Source: JBOFWL01 sp051653605
GTDB lineage: Bacteria; Spirochaetota; Brevinematia; Brevinematales; Brevinemataceae
Direction of reading: 5' to 3'
DNA length: 64,000 bases
NCBI GenBank assembly: GCA_051653605.1
Contig: JBOFWL010000028.1
Span: 1-64,000, forward strand
The notes below the pieces were generated by a model that saw nothing but the letters and a program-made list of their open reading frames with translations, was not told where the DNA came from and did not search any database. Position 1 is the first letter of the stretch, and the number at the start of each line of letters is the position of its first letter. The translations under genes and the position numbers were made by a program. Positions 34,201-42,169 of the stretch are shown here, in pieces.

Positions 34201-37200
34201 TCGCACTATTCACTGTTTCACCGAAAATCAATCTTGCTTTAAATCGTTCTAATTCACTATCTGTTCGAACGATTTGCGCATCGTGTCCACTTATATTATC
34301 TGCTTGAGTTGCATCAAAACGGCCTACTTCGGCAGCGAGGAAGAGATTTTTGTAATCTCCAAAGCCTTCTAAGCGAACAACAAGTTGATAACGTAAATTA
34401 TCTTCTCTTGTGTTAGGCGCCGTTGGTAATCCATTAGCCCCAACAGTACTTAGAGAGGGTTCGAAGCTAGATTCAATAACAGTATAACCATATACAAAGG
34501 TGTTAGTTCTACTTACACCACCACCAACAGAAGTATCTGGAACAATACGATATTCTTGGATAGTCTTATTGATAGGATCTAAGATAAAGTTTGTTGTAGC
34601 TGTTGTTGAATAGATTGGTTTTGTATAGTCATCGTCATCTTTAATATCCATAGCTGGATCAAATATTGTTGAGCCATACTGTCCGGTTAATCCACCGTTA
34701 GCAACAGTGTTATGTATTGAGTTTGAAACTGTAACCCACTCAACACCACGATTTGCAACGATGACTTGATTGACAATTTCTTCATGATCACCTGAGTTAG
34801 TCGCCATCATACCTTGGAAGTAGTTATAAGTTGTTTTAGCATTTAATCTATTCATAACACCCGTACGAGTATCGGAGAACACAACCTTGGCTGTGCGATC
34901 GTTGATACCTGTTCCGTATTCTACGGCCATAAAGAGGTTAGACAAGCTAATATTTTCAGGGGTAATTTGTGTTTGAGGCTGTGTACCTGCCAATTGGAAA
35001 ATAGTACGAGTATCATCAGCCTGAATTACCTTAAGAACGTTTGTATAATTATAACTGTTTGCACCGCTATGACGAGCAATCTCAAAGTTGGTAATGATTG
35101 ATTCAGCAGTCCCTACTTTACGAATGATAGGGCGGAAGGCTAGCCAGTTATCAGGATTCCATTGTGTTTGAGCTGCAATTGTATCGTTTGTTGGATTAAT
35201 ATTTCCAGCAGGTGAATAAGTATAGTAGAAAGAAAATTCTTGTGCGCCAGCAGCTGCAGGTGTAAGTATGTGTTGTGTTCTAAATGCTTTTTCAGAAATA
35301 CCAGCGACATCGACTGAGGTGTCCAATTGATTTAGAGCATAATCCATGTTTGCGACATTCCATTCATTTTCTGCATGGATACTGTCACGCAAGGCTTTAA
35401 CGGCTGCAACTGTATTTTCAGGGCCTTCTCCAGCTATGATAATACGAGCATCACGTGTGCGTTGATCGGTTGCTGCAGCTGTATCTCCTGCAGGCATCTC
35501 TAAATAAACATATCGTTGATCTAGCTCAGCATTAACAGAAGGAAACGCAGTATTAGGTGCTACAGCCAACTGAACAACAGCAGCGTAATCACTTACAACC
35601 TCACGAACGTTGATACTATAACGTTCATATGTAAATGTAGGAGCTGTCGTGCCTGTTAAGGCTGGTCTCTTAACATTTGTTACGATTAAAACTCTGTTAA
35701 AGTTATCAAAAGTATATCTGCGATGATTTTTAGGGTGAAGAGTATAGGCGACACGAGCTGTACCATCGCTAAAGGTACCTGTTTCAAAGTTAGTCAAAGA
35801 TACCCAAGGATTTGAAGAGAAGAATTCGATAACACGAGAGTTAATATCTGTTGTTACGCGATCTCTAAGGTTAAATGCAAGTAAAGGAATAACAGAGCTA
35901 CCACGAGGGTTAACACCATTTTGGAACCAGTAATTGTACATTTCATAAGCTGTAGCCGCCCCTGAACCTTTTGGAGTATCAGCGGGGGTTCCTAATGCTA
36001 AAGCGTTAGTAGCTACGATAACACTACGAACGGTACCTGTTGGGTCGGATGTTGTTCCATCGACAGTATCTGTTCTGACGATAGCAAAGTGGTTGTTAAA
36101 TGGCACAAGAGCTGTACTTCCATCTACACCATAGTTAAAAGAAATTAAGTAACCATACATGATCTGTCCACGTTCAATTGCGGGTGTTGTTGTGGTTGGA
36201 TCACTGTCTCCAAAATCAGGAGCAGCATTCGCAGGAGTATTTACTAATGGAATGAAGTAGTATCGTCCAGCAATATCTGTACCATCAGCCTTTCTTGTAG
36301 TAATATCAAGGATCATGTTAGTAGCTGTTTGACCACTACCGGTAAAGGTAAAGTTATAGATATCTGTTTCTTTAGCGTTATATACCCCGTTTGTGTTAAC
36401 AGTTACGAAACTACCAACACGATCGGCTGTGACACCTGTGACGCCACGGTATGCTGCAGATGCTGACTTAAATGTCTTAATATCTTTGTCGTATAATTTT
36501 TCAGTATCGGCGTACTCCCAGCCATTTATGGATTCATCGCCTCTAAGCGCTATCATTTTAGAAAGAAGACTAACAAAGTCTGTTTCTCCAATTACTGCGT
36601 GCATTTTATCTGGAGAACCAGTAGTAACATTATCACTGAATCTAAAGCCTACAAAACGGTTGTGATATAACTGTCCTTCTCCAATGAGTCGAACAAAAAC
36701 TGCTCTCCACGTTGGATCACTCATCGTGTCATATATAACTTCATACTGATAAGTAGCTGCAGATACAGCATTAGCAGGTTTAATAGAAATACGCTCATCT
36801 CCATCAACAGTAACGTCCTTAAAGCTAATAAGTACTGTATCAAGAACTCTAGGATTGAAGATTTGATACGTATCATAATTTTTCACAGAACTAAGTTGAG
36901 GGAGTATCAAGGATTGATACGTCTTATTGTTAGGAAGATTTGTTAAAGGATAGATTGCAAATGTTTTGTGGCGGATATTATATTGACTATCAAAGCTACC
37001 CGCGGGGATTCTACCTAAACTACTTCCACTTGTAACGGGGTTTCTATCTAATTCGGCATCAGCACGATTAGCATAGAAAGATACCGTTGCGTTCGTCACA
37101 TATCTTGGAGGTGTTGCGTTAACATCTGCATCAGTAGGAATTCTAATACGCATAAAACGACCTGGAGCAACGTTACCCATGGATCCAGAACCGTTAACAC

Positions 37201-40003
37201 GAGCTATGGTATCATATTTACTAATATTATTAACAATAAGCAAGGGGAAGACAGCTGTAGTTGTTTGAGTATTATATTTTTGGCGCACTGTCATCTGCAA
37301 GCTTGGATTAATCGTGAATTCAAATTCATAAGTATCATAAGGTTGATAAGTACTTGTGTTTCTTCCAGTAGCATCGACTTGGAAACCAGTCACAGACATA
37401 ACATAGGGTAAATTTTGATAGTTTTCAATAGACTCCATTAATTGAATAAATACATCAGGACTCAAAGGAGCGTCTGCTAATGTATGCCAGTTTGGAGCAG
37501 TTAAAGCTAAACGAGCAGCATCAGCTATATCACGTGTAGCACCACGCCCTGCACGAACTTTGTTCGCATCGGCCAAGGTTCCTACAATAACACTATAAAT
37601 AGTATCACCCGTACTTGCATATCGATATTCGCCATTTAGACCTTCAAGCAAAGATCCATCAAGGTCTAGAGCTGTTTCAGGAGTGGGGTAGTATCCACCT
37701 GCAGGATCCACCACACGAATATTTGTAGCGGCCCCCCCAATCATAGAGAACACACCTTCTTGTAAAGAGGTATCTGCTATCAAGGGGAGAGGAATTGTAT
37801 AACGGGCTGCTGCAACAACATTTAGATCTAAAGAGGCAGCCGTTCGACTTCTGTGCCAAGAAATAGTAACTGCCATATCATCGGCATCAAATTTCAGCTG
37901 TTCTGTGTGAGTTGCATCATAGTATCCATTTCTATCCAAACGAACAAGAGGACTAATCCCTGCAAGTGTTTTAATAATACGGTTTGGAGTAGGAATAGCT
38001 GTTGATTCGTAAAGATTCCATGCACTTCTGTTATCAACTTTTCGTAAAGCTTCTTCTTTTGTATCTGCAAATTCAATTTTTGCACGTGTGCTATCCACAC
38101 CTGAACCTAAGATAAAGGCGACATATTTGGTATGGAATGGTTGAGAGACAGCGTCGTTATCAGGGTTAGAAAATGCAACGTCCATGGATGGTTCGAAGAA
38201 TCCATTGTGTTTATCAATAGCGGTTGTTGTGTTAGGAATATTTGATAAAACAGCAACTAAGCGTGTGTCCGAGATATTTTCAACAACAAAGAAACGATAA
38301 GTAGAGAAACGTGCTGGAGCGTTTGTAGTAATACGAACTTGTAATGTTCTGGCAACAGCATTTAAAAGAATGTTCGTCGCTGAATCTGGAGAGTAGGTAC
38401 CATCATCTAATACCCCTGCCCATGAGGATCCACGTTTATTCATATCAACAAGAAGCCGTTGTGGCTTATAAGCGTTAGTTTTAGATTGATAAATAATATT
38501 AGAGGCTTCTGTATTATCAGATGTTGTAACCATCGCACTAGCGATAGCCTCTGTAGACCCTTGACCTATCTTTACAATCAAACGAGTGTCATCCACTGGG
38601 CGAGTATCCCCTACTCCAGTAGAAGGTTCGAAAGTGTTTGGGGTTGCAGCAGCATGGTATCCATGATTCATCTCACCCTCAGATGGGTAGTAGTGTCTAA
38701 TGTGGAAATATTGTCCAGCCAAAGAACCAACCGCACCCTGAAGTTGAACAATCCCTTCGTTGGTAGATACGTCGTCAATCATCTGGAAACGATAGTTGAC
38801 ACTATTTGTTGTTCGATTTCTTACGTCAAGAACACGAACCGTAAAGTTCGTTGTGTTAAAGTGAAATTCTCTTGTATTTTCCCAGTTATAAGTAAGCGGA
38901 AGATTGTTAACCCCTCCACCAGCAGGAGTGATTTCATCTGATACATAAGGGAAGACCTGAACAAGTGGTTCGCCTTTGAAGCGGTCAAAAACACGCGTTG
39001 GAAGGTCAGCTGTAGATAAAGTTTCCCACCGGTACAAAGGTTTTGCTCTCATCGATGCAAGCGCGTTGAGTTCGCTAGTTTCAAAAGCAATACGCGCAGC
39101 AACCTTACTACGATCTGAATCAGAGTAAAATTCAACAGCGATAAATCCTGTAGCACCAACAAGTGGAGTGCCTCCAATGGGTGAAGAACCTGTAGTTCCA
39201 ACATCGACAACTCTAACCCCGTATATTTCCGTATTAGGGGCCATTAATTTAACTGTTAAGATTTCATAAGTAACAAAGAGATTTGTTCTATTTCCCACAG
39301 GCACAACTGTATTAAACGTCATCTGATAGGAATCATCCACCGTGGTAGCAGTTCCTTTTGAGTCTATAGAAACAACCATATTTGTATGGTGTGTCCCCAA
39401 AGGATTTGCTAGCTTAATAAAACGAAGCTGTTGCTGCCTTGTTGAAGCATCAACACCATCAACTGCATCAACAGGAGCAAGCGGATCTGATAAATACACA
39501 ACCGGTGTACCCACAGGGAAAGACTTAAAGCTTCGGAATACCAATGGATCTGTAACCCAGTTCCAATATGGCATCGAGCGAGCCGCCTCTATTGCCCCTG
39601 ATTGAGTATCCTGAAAATTCAATTTTGCATAGGCACCATTGAAATTTGTCAGAATCTGCATTCCGATGTATTTCCCCGATAACGGGCCACTACCATACAA
39701 GCGGAAAATCCCTTCCGAAGAAGAGATATCTTCCACCACCTCAACAGAGTATTCGCTAACCCCCTGTTCTACACCGTTGACAACAGATGTAAACGTCATC
39801 AACAGGAGATCACCGTCAAAGACTATTAGATCGTGGTTCTTCTGGTTATATACACCTTCTTCATCGATGGAGTAAAGAGCTTGCTTTTTAAGATTGTCGA
39901 TAACTCGGCGATCTTTATAGCCCAGGTTAAATGCCTGCTCTCTAGCCAACGAACATCCAGCCAATAGAACCAGTAGACCCACAGCAAAGAAATTTCGTCT
40001 CAT
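28295..40003 (-). CDS. Giant repeat lipoprotein, 3902 residues, unknown family
   Basis: One open frame of 11.7 kb without a stop. The N-terminus is a lipoprotein signal with lipobox L-L-A-G-C (Cys17), and GGGAGG precedes the ATG. The rest is a chain of degenerate units, roughly 20 by eye, mostly spaced 170-200 residues apart. A typical unit contains Y-x-V-x2-V then G-x-G-x-L-x-G-x-Y-I-x-I-R, an F-x-D-T-x3-A core and a W or Y near its end. Clear copies are Y-V-A-F-I-L-G-S-G near 38.1 kb, M-A-V-E-Y-G-T-G near 34.9 kb and M-A-I-K-I-G-E-G near 29.0 kb. The composition (Thr, Asn, Ser, aromatic) suggests beta-rich extracellular domains. No transmembrane, enzymatic or cell-wall motif is visible. It should be a very long lipid-anchored envelope protein; function unknown. 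Confidence 0.9.
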   Translation of the reverse strand: MRRNFFAVGLLVLLAGCSLAREQAFNLGYKDRRVIDNLKKQALYSIDEEGVYNQKNHDLIVFDGDLLLMTFTSVVNGVEQGVSEYSVEVVEDISSSEGIFRLYGSGPLSGKYIGMQILTNFNGAYAKLNFQDTQSGAIEAARSMPYWNWVTDPLVFRSFKSFPVGTPVVYLSDPLAPVDAVDGVDASTRQQQLRFIKLANPLGTHHTNMVVSIDSKGTATTVDDSYQMTFNTVVPVGNRTNLFVTYEILTVKLMAPNTEIYGVRVVDVGTTGSSPIGGTPLVGATGFIAVEFYSDSDRSKVAARIAFETSELNALASMRAKPLYRWETLSTADLPTRVFDRFKGEPLVQVFPYVSDEITPAGGGVNNLPLTYNWENTREFHFNTTNFTVRVLDVRNRTTNSVNYRFQMIDDVSTNEGIVQLQGAVGSLAGQYFHIRHYYPSEGEMNHGYHAAATPNTFEPSTGVGDTRPVDDTRLIVKIGQGSTEAIASAMVTTSDNTEASNIIYQSKTNAYKPQRLLVDMNKRGSSWAGVLDDGTYSPDSATNILLNAVARTLQVRITTNAPARFSTYRFFVVENISDTRLVAVLSNIPNTTTAIDKHNGFFEPSMDVAFSNPDNDAVSQPFHTKYVAFILGSGVDSTRAKIEFADTKEEALRKVDNRSAWNLYESTAIPTPNRIIKTLAGISPLVRLDRNGYYDATHTEQLKFDADDMAVTISWHRSRTAASLDLNVVAAARYTIPLPLIADTSLQEGVFSMIGGAATNIRVVDPAGGYYPTPETALDLDGSLLEGLNGEYRYASTGDTIYSVIVGTLADANKVRAGRGATRDIADAARLALTAPNWHTLADAPLSPDVFIQLMESIENYQNLPYVMSVTGFQVDATGRNTSTYQPYDTYEFEFTINPSLQMTVRQKYNTQTTTAVFPLLIVNNISKYDTIARVNGSGSMGNVAPGRFMRIRIPTDADVNATPPRYVTNATVSFYANRADAELDRNPVTSGSSLGRIPAGSFDSQYNIRHKTFAIYPLTNLPNNKTYQSLILPQLSSVKNYDTYQIFNPRVLDTVLISFKDVTVDGDERISIKPANAVSAATYQYEVIYDTMSDPTWRAVFVRLIGEGQLYHNRFVGFRFSDNVTTGSPDKMHAVIGETDFVSLLSKMIALRGDESINGWEYADTEKLYDKDIKTFKSASAAYRGVTGVTADRVGSFVTVNTNGVYNAKETDIYNFTFTGSGQTATNMILDITTRKADGTDIAGRYYFIPLVNTPANAAPDFGDSDPTTTTPAIERGQIMYGYLISFNYGVDGSTALVPFNNHFAIVRTDTVDGTTSDPTGTVRSVIVATNALALGTPADTPKGSGAATAYEMYNYWFQNGVNPRGSSVIPLLAFNLRDRVTTDINSRVIEFFSSNPWVSLTNFETGTFSDGTARVAYTLHPKNHRRYTFDNFNRVLIVTNVKRPALTGTTAPTFTYERYSINVREVVSDYAAVVQLAVAPNTAFPSVNAELDQRYVYLEMPAGDTAAATDQRTRDARIIIAGEGPENTVAAVKALRDSIHAENEWNVANMDYALNQLDTSVDVAGISEKAFRTQHILTPAAAGAQEFSFYYTYSPAGNINPTNDTIAAQTQWNPDNWLAFRPIIRKVGTAESIITNFEIARHSGANSYNYTNVLKVIQADDTRTIFQLAGTQPQTQITPENISLSNLFMAVEYGTGINDRTAKVVFSDTRTGVMNRLNAKTTYNYFQGMMATNSGDHEEIVNQVIVANRGVEWVTVSNSIHNTVANGGLTGQYGSTIFDPAMDIKDDDDYTKPIYSTTATTNFILDPINKTIQEYRIVPDTSVGGGVSRTNTFVYGYTVIESSFEPSLSTVGANGLPTAPNTREDNLRYQLVVRLEGFGDYKNLFLAAEVGRFDATQADNISGHDAQIVRTDSELERFKARLIFGETVNSAKAALEAMRTRKSWNLIARARLTKPSALINSVDPARLGLFQTTGDQTITGDGTNSSDYYARLVTATGAESNVIDIGNHTNFVFHQDATDIPYVTVVSIQSNVPSQVRYRIEVAENFLTPTTPVSRRSNDVVVILDNAGSALHGKVVGIRRHSAQYGTIDGAVFSMVIGGTVVTNAAGVERTIPNTTAAIVSEMSAIDVTDTAALEALLPITLRYSNDIARVPGGVNDSLNGNDFISLLSADQAGIFSSLDGDRVYMSSSNATWNYNNTTKLMTITYTAPGGGRYEDPISSTEKANNSSEAYRVIPVMTLNAPSGTPVARGQGVVLLRSDENSGTRGFLHNKYVSIIYHGTPRDTAIEGAYSVFLTNASTLREATNLMSDASSAALYTVLTPYTTLDLTPLNTFLAINNPDNATMLPSTWAFMQSSVSTNNYQFDPSNTTLVKMTQNDLDNRIIWLETVSTPVNSSGYTGTTSRQTVRYRVDMVHTLATTAGAHLSNNNRQIVLKLTSGRYTTSAAEAPSGIAGSNPGTEVPDRYIAIRTSKLVNAANPSVDASWQAISRETMYLGLSETSAVDAFSSFTGGAGAIDPYGVAAYTASLDRHAIGYYLSVLAQNANNYMTTPLGDRTTNTFNGATGVPQLFLQYNVGTGNGAHGWGGANMGVPSMHVGLSSLDIVGTSLETMPTSRRLNYWIRPVRIVDENTFVFQIYGGQALQSTAGGAFADYTSGGITYNTALVNSVVSNKYWIIRAGNGSELWRARITNGSTAAEALQNLGTVTSPNLAPDFGLNRRVLTNIANALEYIGNADVDPTVVRTLTASSTLAQTNALYSNRVPVQLEVDNYTNWIFATDKNNPSVTVTIRSNNAGVVDQTQATYGISPVYSAGVTDSFRGIFALSGFGPFAGRLVAVRLDHDSSTPPVFQSEQLRLISAPASLTRAVTYTGTTTVVTNFNTNWVFLTNAVSLSSTPGSAAGDDQAQTTYQATKDGSGVITWQSPTYFNFVLKNNLTADAGILSRFVHPSKRIVSKSGEFSASNPNLKPSQVYDPNNTTIYSADDTVIPPAITIQEPGTSPVRYLLGGATSEEHLTDHLVMTDAGTNMRTRAVISALRLGDTPVYLGIKMLTTNTTDGSVGLEGNAGLIVIVVTNSTATALTTVHNQVKAITTVPDHDFIRSVVNTSVVLGDLESAGPITSLNYYRGYDPQNNTEWSFNKNASTVLVTRVSGGSISASGIYQAVVVKDFAKLSTATTLNDTSDLYAVVLLKSTGTDDFNFANKYLFIRRKANTSNAPLSKLDIKMFLADTTNAGLPLLANNTDLFGGWTNTVKRLFTGGNINGTTYSLPTAATPNPANMAIPQTNFQLFSTIFEGHWSKLYESTDFTNYLYRKTDTTEYLLDNDRKMMILRIVSGGITNAYLYSVWLTNLNPVMTTDPGSGYTAADNLSAGDRGIFYRRAIGQLSSGTNTFANITINSAGQVTAGVNTAAVTITAMESSANTKSGFVSMKFGHNQHITRATAATGAQQTASLQVVFPPDNLNGGTTGVKYRDLYDSMFIGFSDTAVDAIRLRRIQEFLDPYFIPALHANANEALLTNAARQIQANGSSIPVTSGWKQDVYSNFAPIFVGPTSREYYGISYDFNSGEGNGNGLGDPYNININVALSKLGTASSLDTIIGRANISGAFTIQANRAKFLVRTLEANSAGTEGVVRFYYGRNLGTGGYGVDGGALASTHWETLTNQNIADGWQLSNRYMAIKIGEGANTHTAKFVWGNSIEEAKANMNATSYYNVAALRINRYDSRVTLRAFEIPTATDKTAWVGKFVAEDPTSDYTIYVDGALSDANALSVRIWKTSEKPTDVGDFSLTRYQYKEVFREHTEGTVSRSTDGVYSDVTGDTDFSTDGTRVGVLTGFGSLSGSLLRIRHKTSTATGGGWSGRTDRITDNKYIRIGRTLGDLTNHAVLGSWKGAGKTYNAIRTTDSAY
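28370..39700 (-). repeat. About 20 degenerate protein-level repeats inside the giant gene
   Basis: The motif with pattern Y-[IFV]-x-[IV]-x2-G-x-G, or its G-x-G-x-L-x-G-x-[YF] lead-in, recurs near 39.68, 39.13, 38.71, 38.10, 37.60, 37.18, 36.67, 36.09, 35.50, 34.92, 34.35, 33.77, 33.17, 32.60, 31.98, 31.50, 30.88, 30.38, 29.72, 28.97 and 28.39 kb. Most steps are 480-620 bases. Nucleotide identity between copies is low, so the array is old or under diversifying selection. Positions are by eye. Confidence 0.6.
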
Positions 40004-40064
40004 AGTTTACCTCCCAAGATCAGTTATTATTTTTTATTAACTAAAAAATAATCCCCTCTTGTTT

Positions 40065-40093
40065 TCTAATTTTTATATCTAATTTTTATATCT
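40065..40093. repeat. Tandem 13-bp repeat
   Basis: TCTAATTTTTATA occurs twice head to tail (40065-40077, 40078-40090) and a third copy begins with TCT. It lies in the spacer about 60-90 bases upstream of the giant lipoprotein gene, on its promoter side. Confidence 0.8.
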
Positions 40094-40412
40094 ATTTACT
40101 TAAACAATCATCTCATTACAAATTAAACATTTAATACTAAAAAATAATGAGAACACATTTTATTTTAACATATTTTCAATACTATTACAACCTTTTATGG
40201 CAATAATTATATTAGAAAAACTATAAGAAAATAAGGTTAATATCGGTATTAAAACAAAAAACATAAGTTCTTCCCTAATTGTACCATATCAATATAGGAA
40301 TCAATTATCACAGCATGTTACTAAGATGATTGGATAAAATATCGATTCTACAAAAATAAAAAAAAATAGTGCCATATCTTCTATAATAGTTACAAATAAA
40401 GACAAATATCGC

Positions 40413-40441
40413 TTGAAATATAGAAAAAAACATGCTAAAAT
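40413..40441 (+). promoter_or_regulatory. Probable promoter of the lipoprotein gene at 40599
   Basis: TTGAAA (40413-40418) and TAAAAT (40436-40441) with a 17-base spacer, about 150 bases before the start codon. A TATAAT at 40497 without a clear -35 box is an alternative. Confidence 0.4.
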
Positions 40442-40598
40442 ACGTGGATATATGAATCTTTAAAAATAGAATTAATCTTATTAGATTACCAGAGGCTATA
40501 ATTATCTCTTATACTGATTTTTATTTTATAGCAATCTATAAACTTTGCAAAAAAAATACCGAGACTTTGTTCAGCGCTAGCACTATCGTTAGGAGGTT

Positions 40599-42110
40599 AT
40601 GATGAATGATAAACAATTTTTCCTATATACTAAAGGGCACTTATTAGTTGTTGGTCTCCTGATGCTCTTCTCCTCTTGTTCTGTCGTCACAGAAAATGTT
40701 CCTGCAGACCTTCTTTTTATTAACTCTTGGCGTGAGCGACTTGTTGATTTCAATATGCCTAACGAACAAGGCGCTGTTACATTAGACCATACCGATTTTA
40801 ATATCGGGACACGTCGGATCAATCCATCTATAGAACCTGTAAAAGAATTTTCAACGGTTGTTGGTCGTGATGGAGCTCTTTATATCGCATATTCAACCGA
40901 AATAAATGGTTCTCAAACAGTAACTTACACTCATGGAACAGCAGATCCTGTTACGGGTATTACCCTTGCTGAAAATGTTTTCACATCTCAGTTGGAGGGG
41001 CTTACCAATATTCGTAACTTAACTATTACAAAGACTTTTAATCGATCTGGGAATAATTATTCCAATCTTACAACCGTAACAAACGAGCCTTCTCCCGAAA
41101 GTAAAACGGCAGAATCTGGTGTTTGGGTTCGAGTTCTTCGCTATGATGTAACCTCGTCCAGCCCATGGAGCGTTGTTATGGCAACAGAACGTCCAGCATT
41201 GCTATCAGGGTTAAAACTCATCTTTATTCCTGGAAGAACGCTTCCCTACGTTGCGGCTGTTTCAAACCAAAATAGAATTGCGATTTTTGGACAGACTGGA
41301 GGGCTTTCTCCTCAGATTGATTTTATCCAAGAGCCTAACGGTTCAACAGACCTAAACGGAGGAAGAAACCCATCAAAGGTAAGTGATATTAGTTCATTTA
41401 ATGATGGCGATCGTACTTACGTCTCTTTTATTGAGGATGATAGAAATGTTGTTGGCTATATCCGCAACTTAAGATGGCAAGAAAATTATTTTGATCGATG
41501 GGAAGGTCGTACTCCTGAAATATTTGATATGACAAGCTCTCGAGGAGAAATATACGGTGTTTGGTGGAATTCAACGGATCAACTTAGTGTTGTTGCCGCC
41601 TATGCCACCAATTCAGTAGGATCTCGTCGTTGGTTAACCGTCAACACCCTATCTACAACAGAGTTTCCTAAAGTAAAATCTCGCTTCTACCGTGATGGTG
41701 ACAGAGATAATAACGCCATATACTTAGGTTATATTTATGGTGCTACAAAGTTTTTCCAACTAGCAGCTGTTTCAAACAATCAAATATATGTAACTGGGCC
41801 CCCTCTTGATGGTTTCAACAATCGCTACGATTTTGATATTGACTCTACAGGGAGAATTATTTATGCTCGGGTGGGTTCTACAGGCTCTATCGACGTCGCA
41901 ACATGGACGCGATCTCTATGGAGAACTGCTGGTCAGCCAGAAAAAATTATTTCCAATATTGGAACAGGCGTCAATCGTGTTACATACCGCGTGTTTCCTA
42001 GCTCATCCATTCAAACTGCCTTCTTAGGTAATGATGCTCCATTTGTCGTCTTTATTGACGACTCTGGATACCTACTGATGATCGAAGGCTTAAAAGCAAT
42101 TGGTAGATAA
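40599..42110 (+). CDS. Lipoprotein with propeller-like repeats, unknown
   Basis: A 503-residue lipoprotein with a long signal (lipobox L-F-S-S-C, Cys27). I do not recognise the family. The mature part shows recurring short beta segments of the kind T-x-V-G-R-D-G-A-L-Y-I-A-Y, D-G-D-R-T-Y-V-S-F-I, S-R-G-E-I-Y-G-V-W-W and D-S-T-G-R-I-I-Y-A-R, each a strand pair ending in an aromatic, spaced about 50-70 residues. That suggests a beta-propeller. AGGAGG precedes the first of two ATG codons. It is divergent from the giant lipoprotein gene and ends at a terminator. A joint function is possible but unsupported beyond position. Confidence 0.8.
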   Translation: MMNDKQFFLYTKGHLLVVGLLMLFSSCSVVTENVPADLLFINSWRERLVDFNMPNEQGAVTLDHTDFNIGTRRINPSIEPVKEFSTVVGRDGALYIAYSTEINGSQTVTYTHGTADPVTGITLAENVFTSQLEGLTNIRNLTITKTFNRSGNNYSNLTTVTNEPSPESKTAESGVWVRVLRYDVTSSSPWSVVMATERPALLSGLKLIFIPGRTLPYVAAVSNQNRIAIFGQTGGLSPQIDFIQEPNGSTDLNGGRNPSKVSDISSFNDGDRTYVSFIEDDRNVVGYIRNLRWQENYFDRWEGRTPEIFDMTSSRGEIYGVWWNSTDQLSVVAAYATNSVGSRRWLTVNTLSTTEFPKVKSRFYRDGDRDNNAIYLGYIYGATKFFQLAAVSNNQIYVTGPPLDGFNNRYDFDIDSTGRIIYARVGSTGSIDVATWTRSLWRTAGQPEKIISNIGTGVNRVTYRVFPSSSIQTAFLGNDAPFVVFIDDSGYLLMIEGLKAIGR

Positions 42111-42125
42111 TATTATACAATCAAT

Positions 42126-42154
42126 AAAAAGCACCCTAATAAGGGTGCTTTTTT
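42126..42154. terminator. Bidirectional terminator
   Basis: AAAAAGCACCCT and AGGGTGCTTTTT form a 12-bp stem with an AATA loop, shared by the convergent genes ending at 42110 and 42170. Confidence 0.9.
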
Positions 42155-42169
42155 CATATATAAAACAAA

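Larger units (their letters stand above)
40004..40598. other. AT-rich divergent intergenic region
   Basis: A 595-base spacer between two divergent lipoprotein genes, much more AT-rich than its neighbours. It contains a tandem 13-bp repeat at 40065-40093 and an A/T-only 11-bp inverted repeat (40026-40052) in the leader of the giant gene. A plausible plus-strand promoter lies at 40413-40441. I find no gene and no convincing promoter for the giant gene. Confidence 0.6.

Noticed and set aside
28295..40003. Open frames on the plus strand inside the giant gene (for example 33552-33932 and 38459-38941)
   Set aside because: They are antisense shadows of a long, repeat-built coding frame, lack ribosome sites and resemble no protein.
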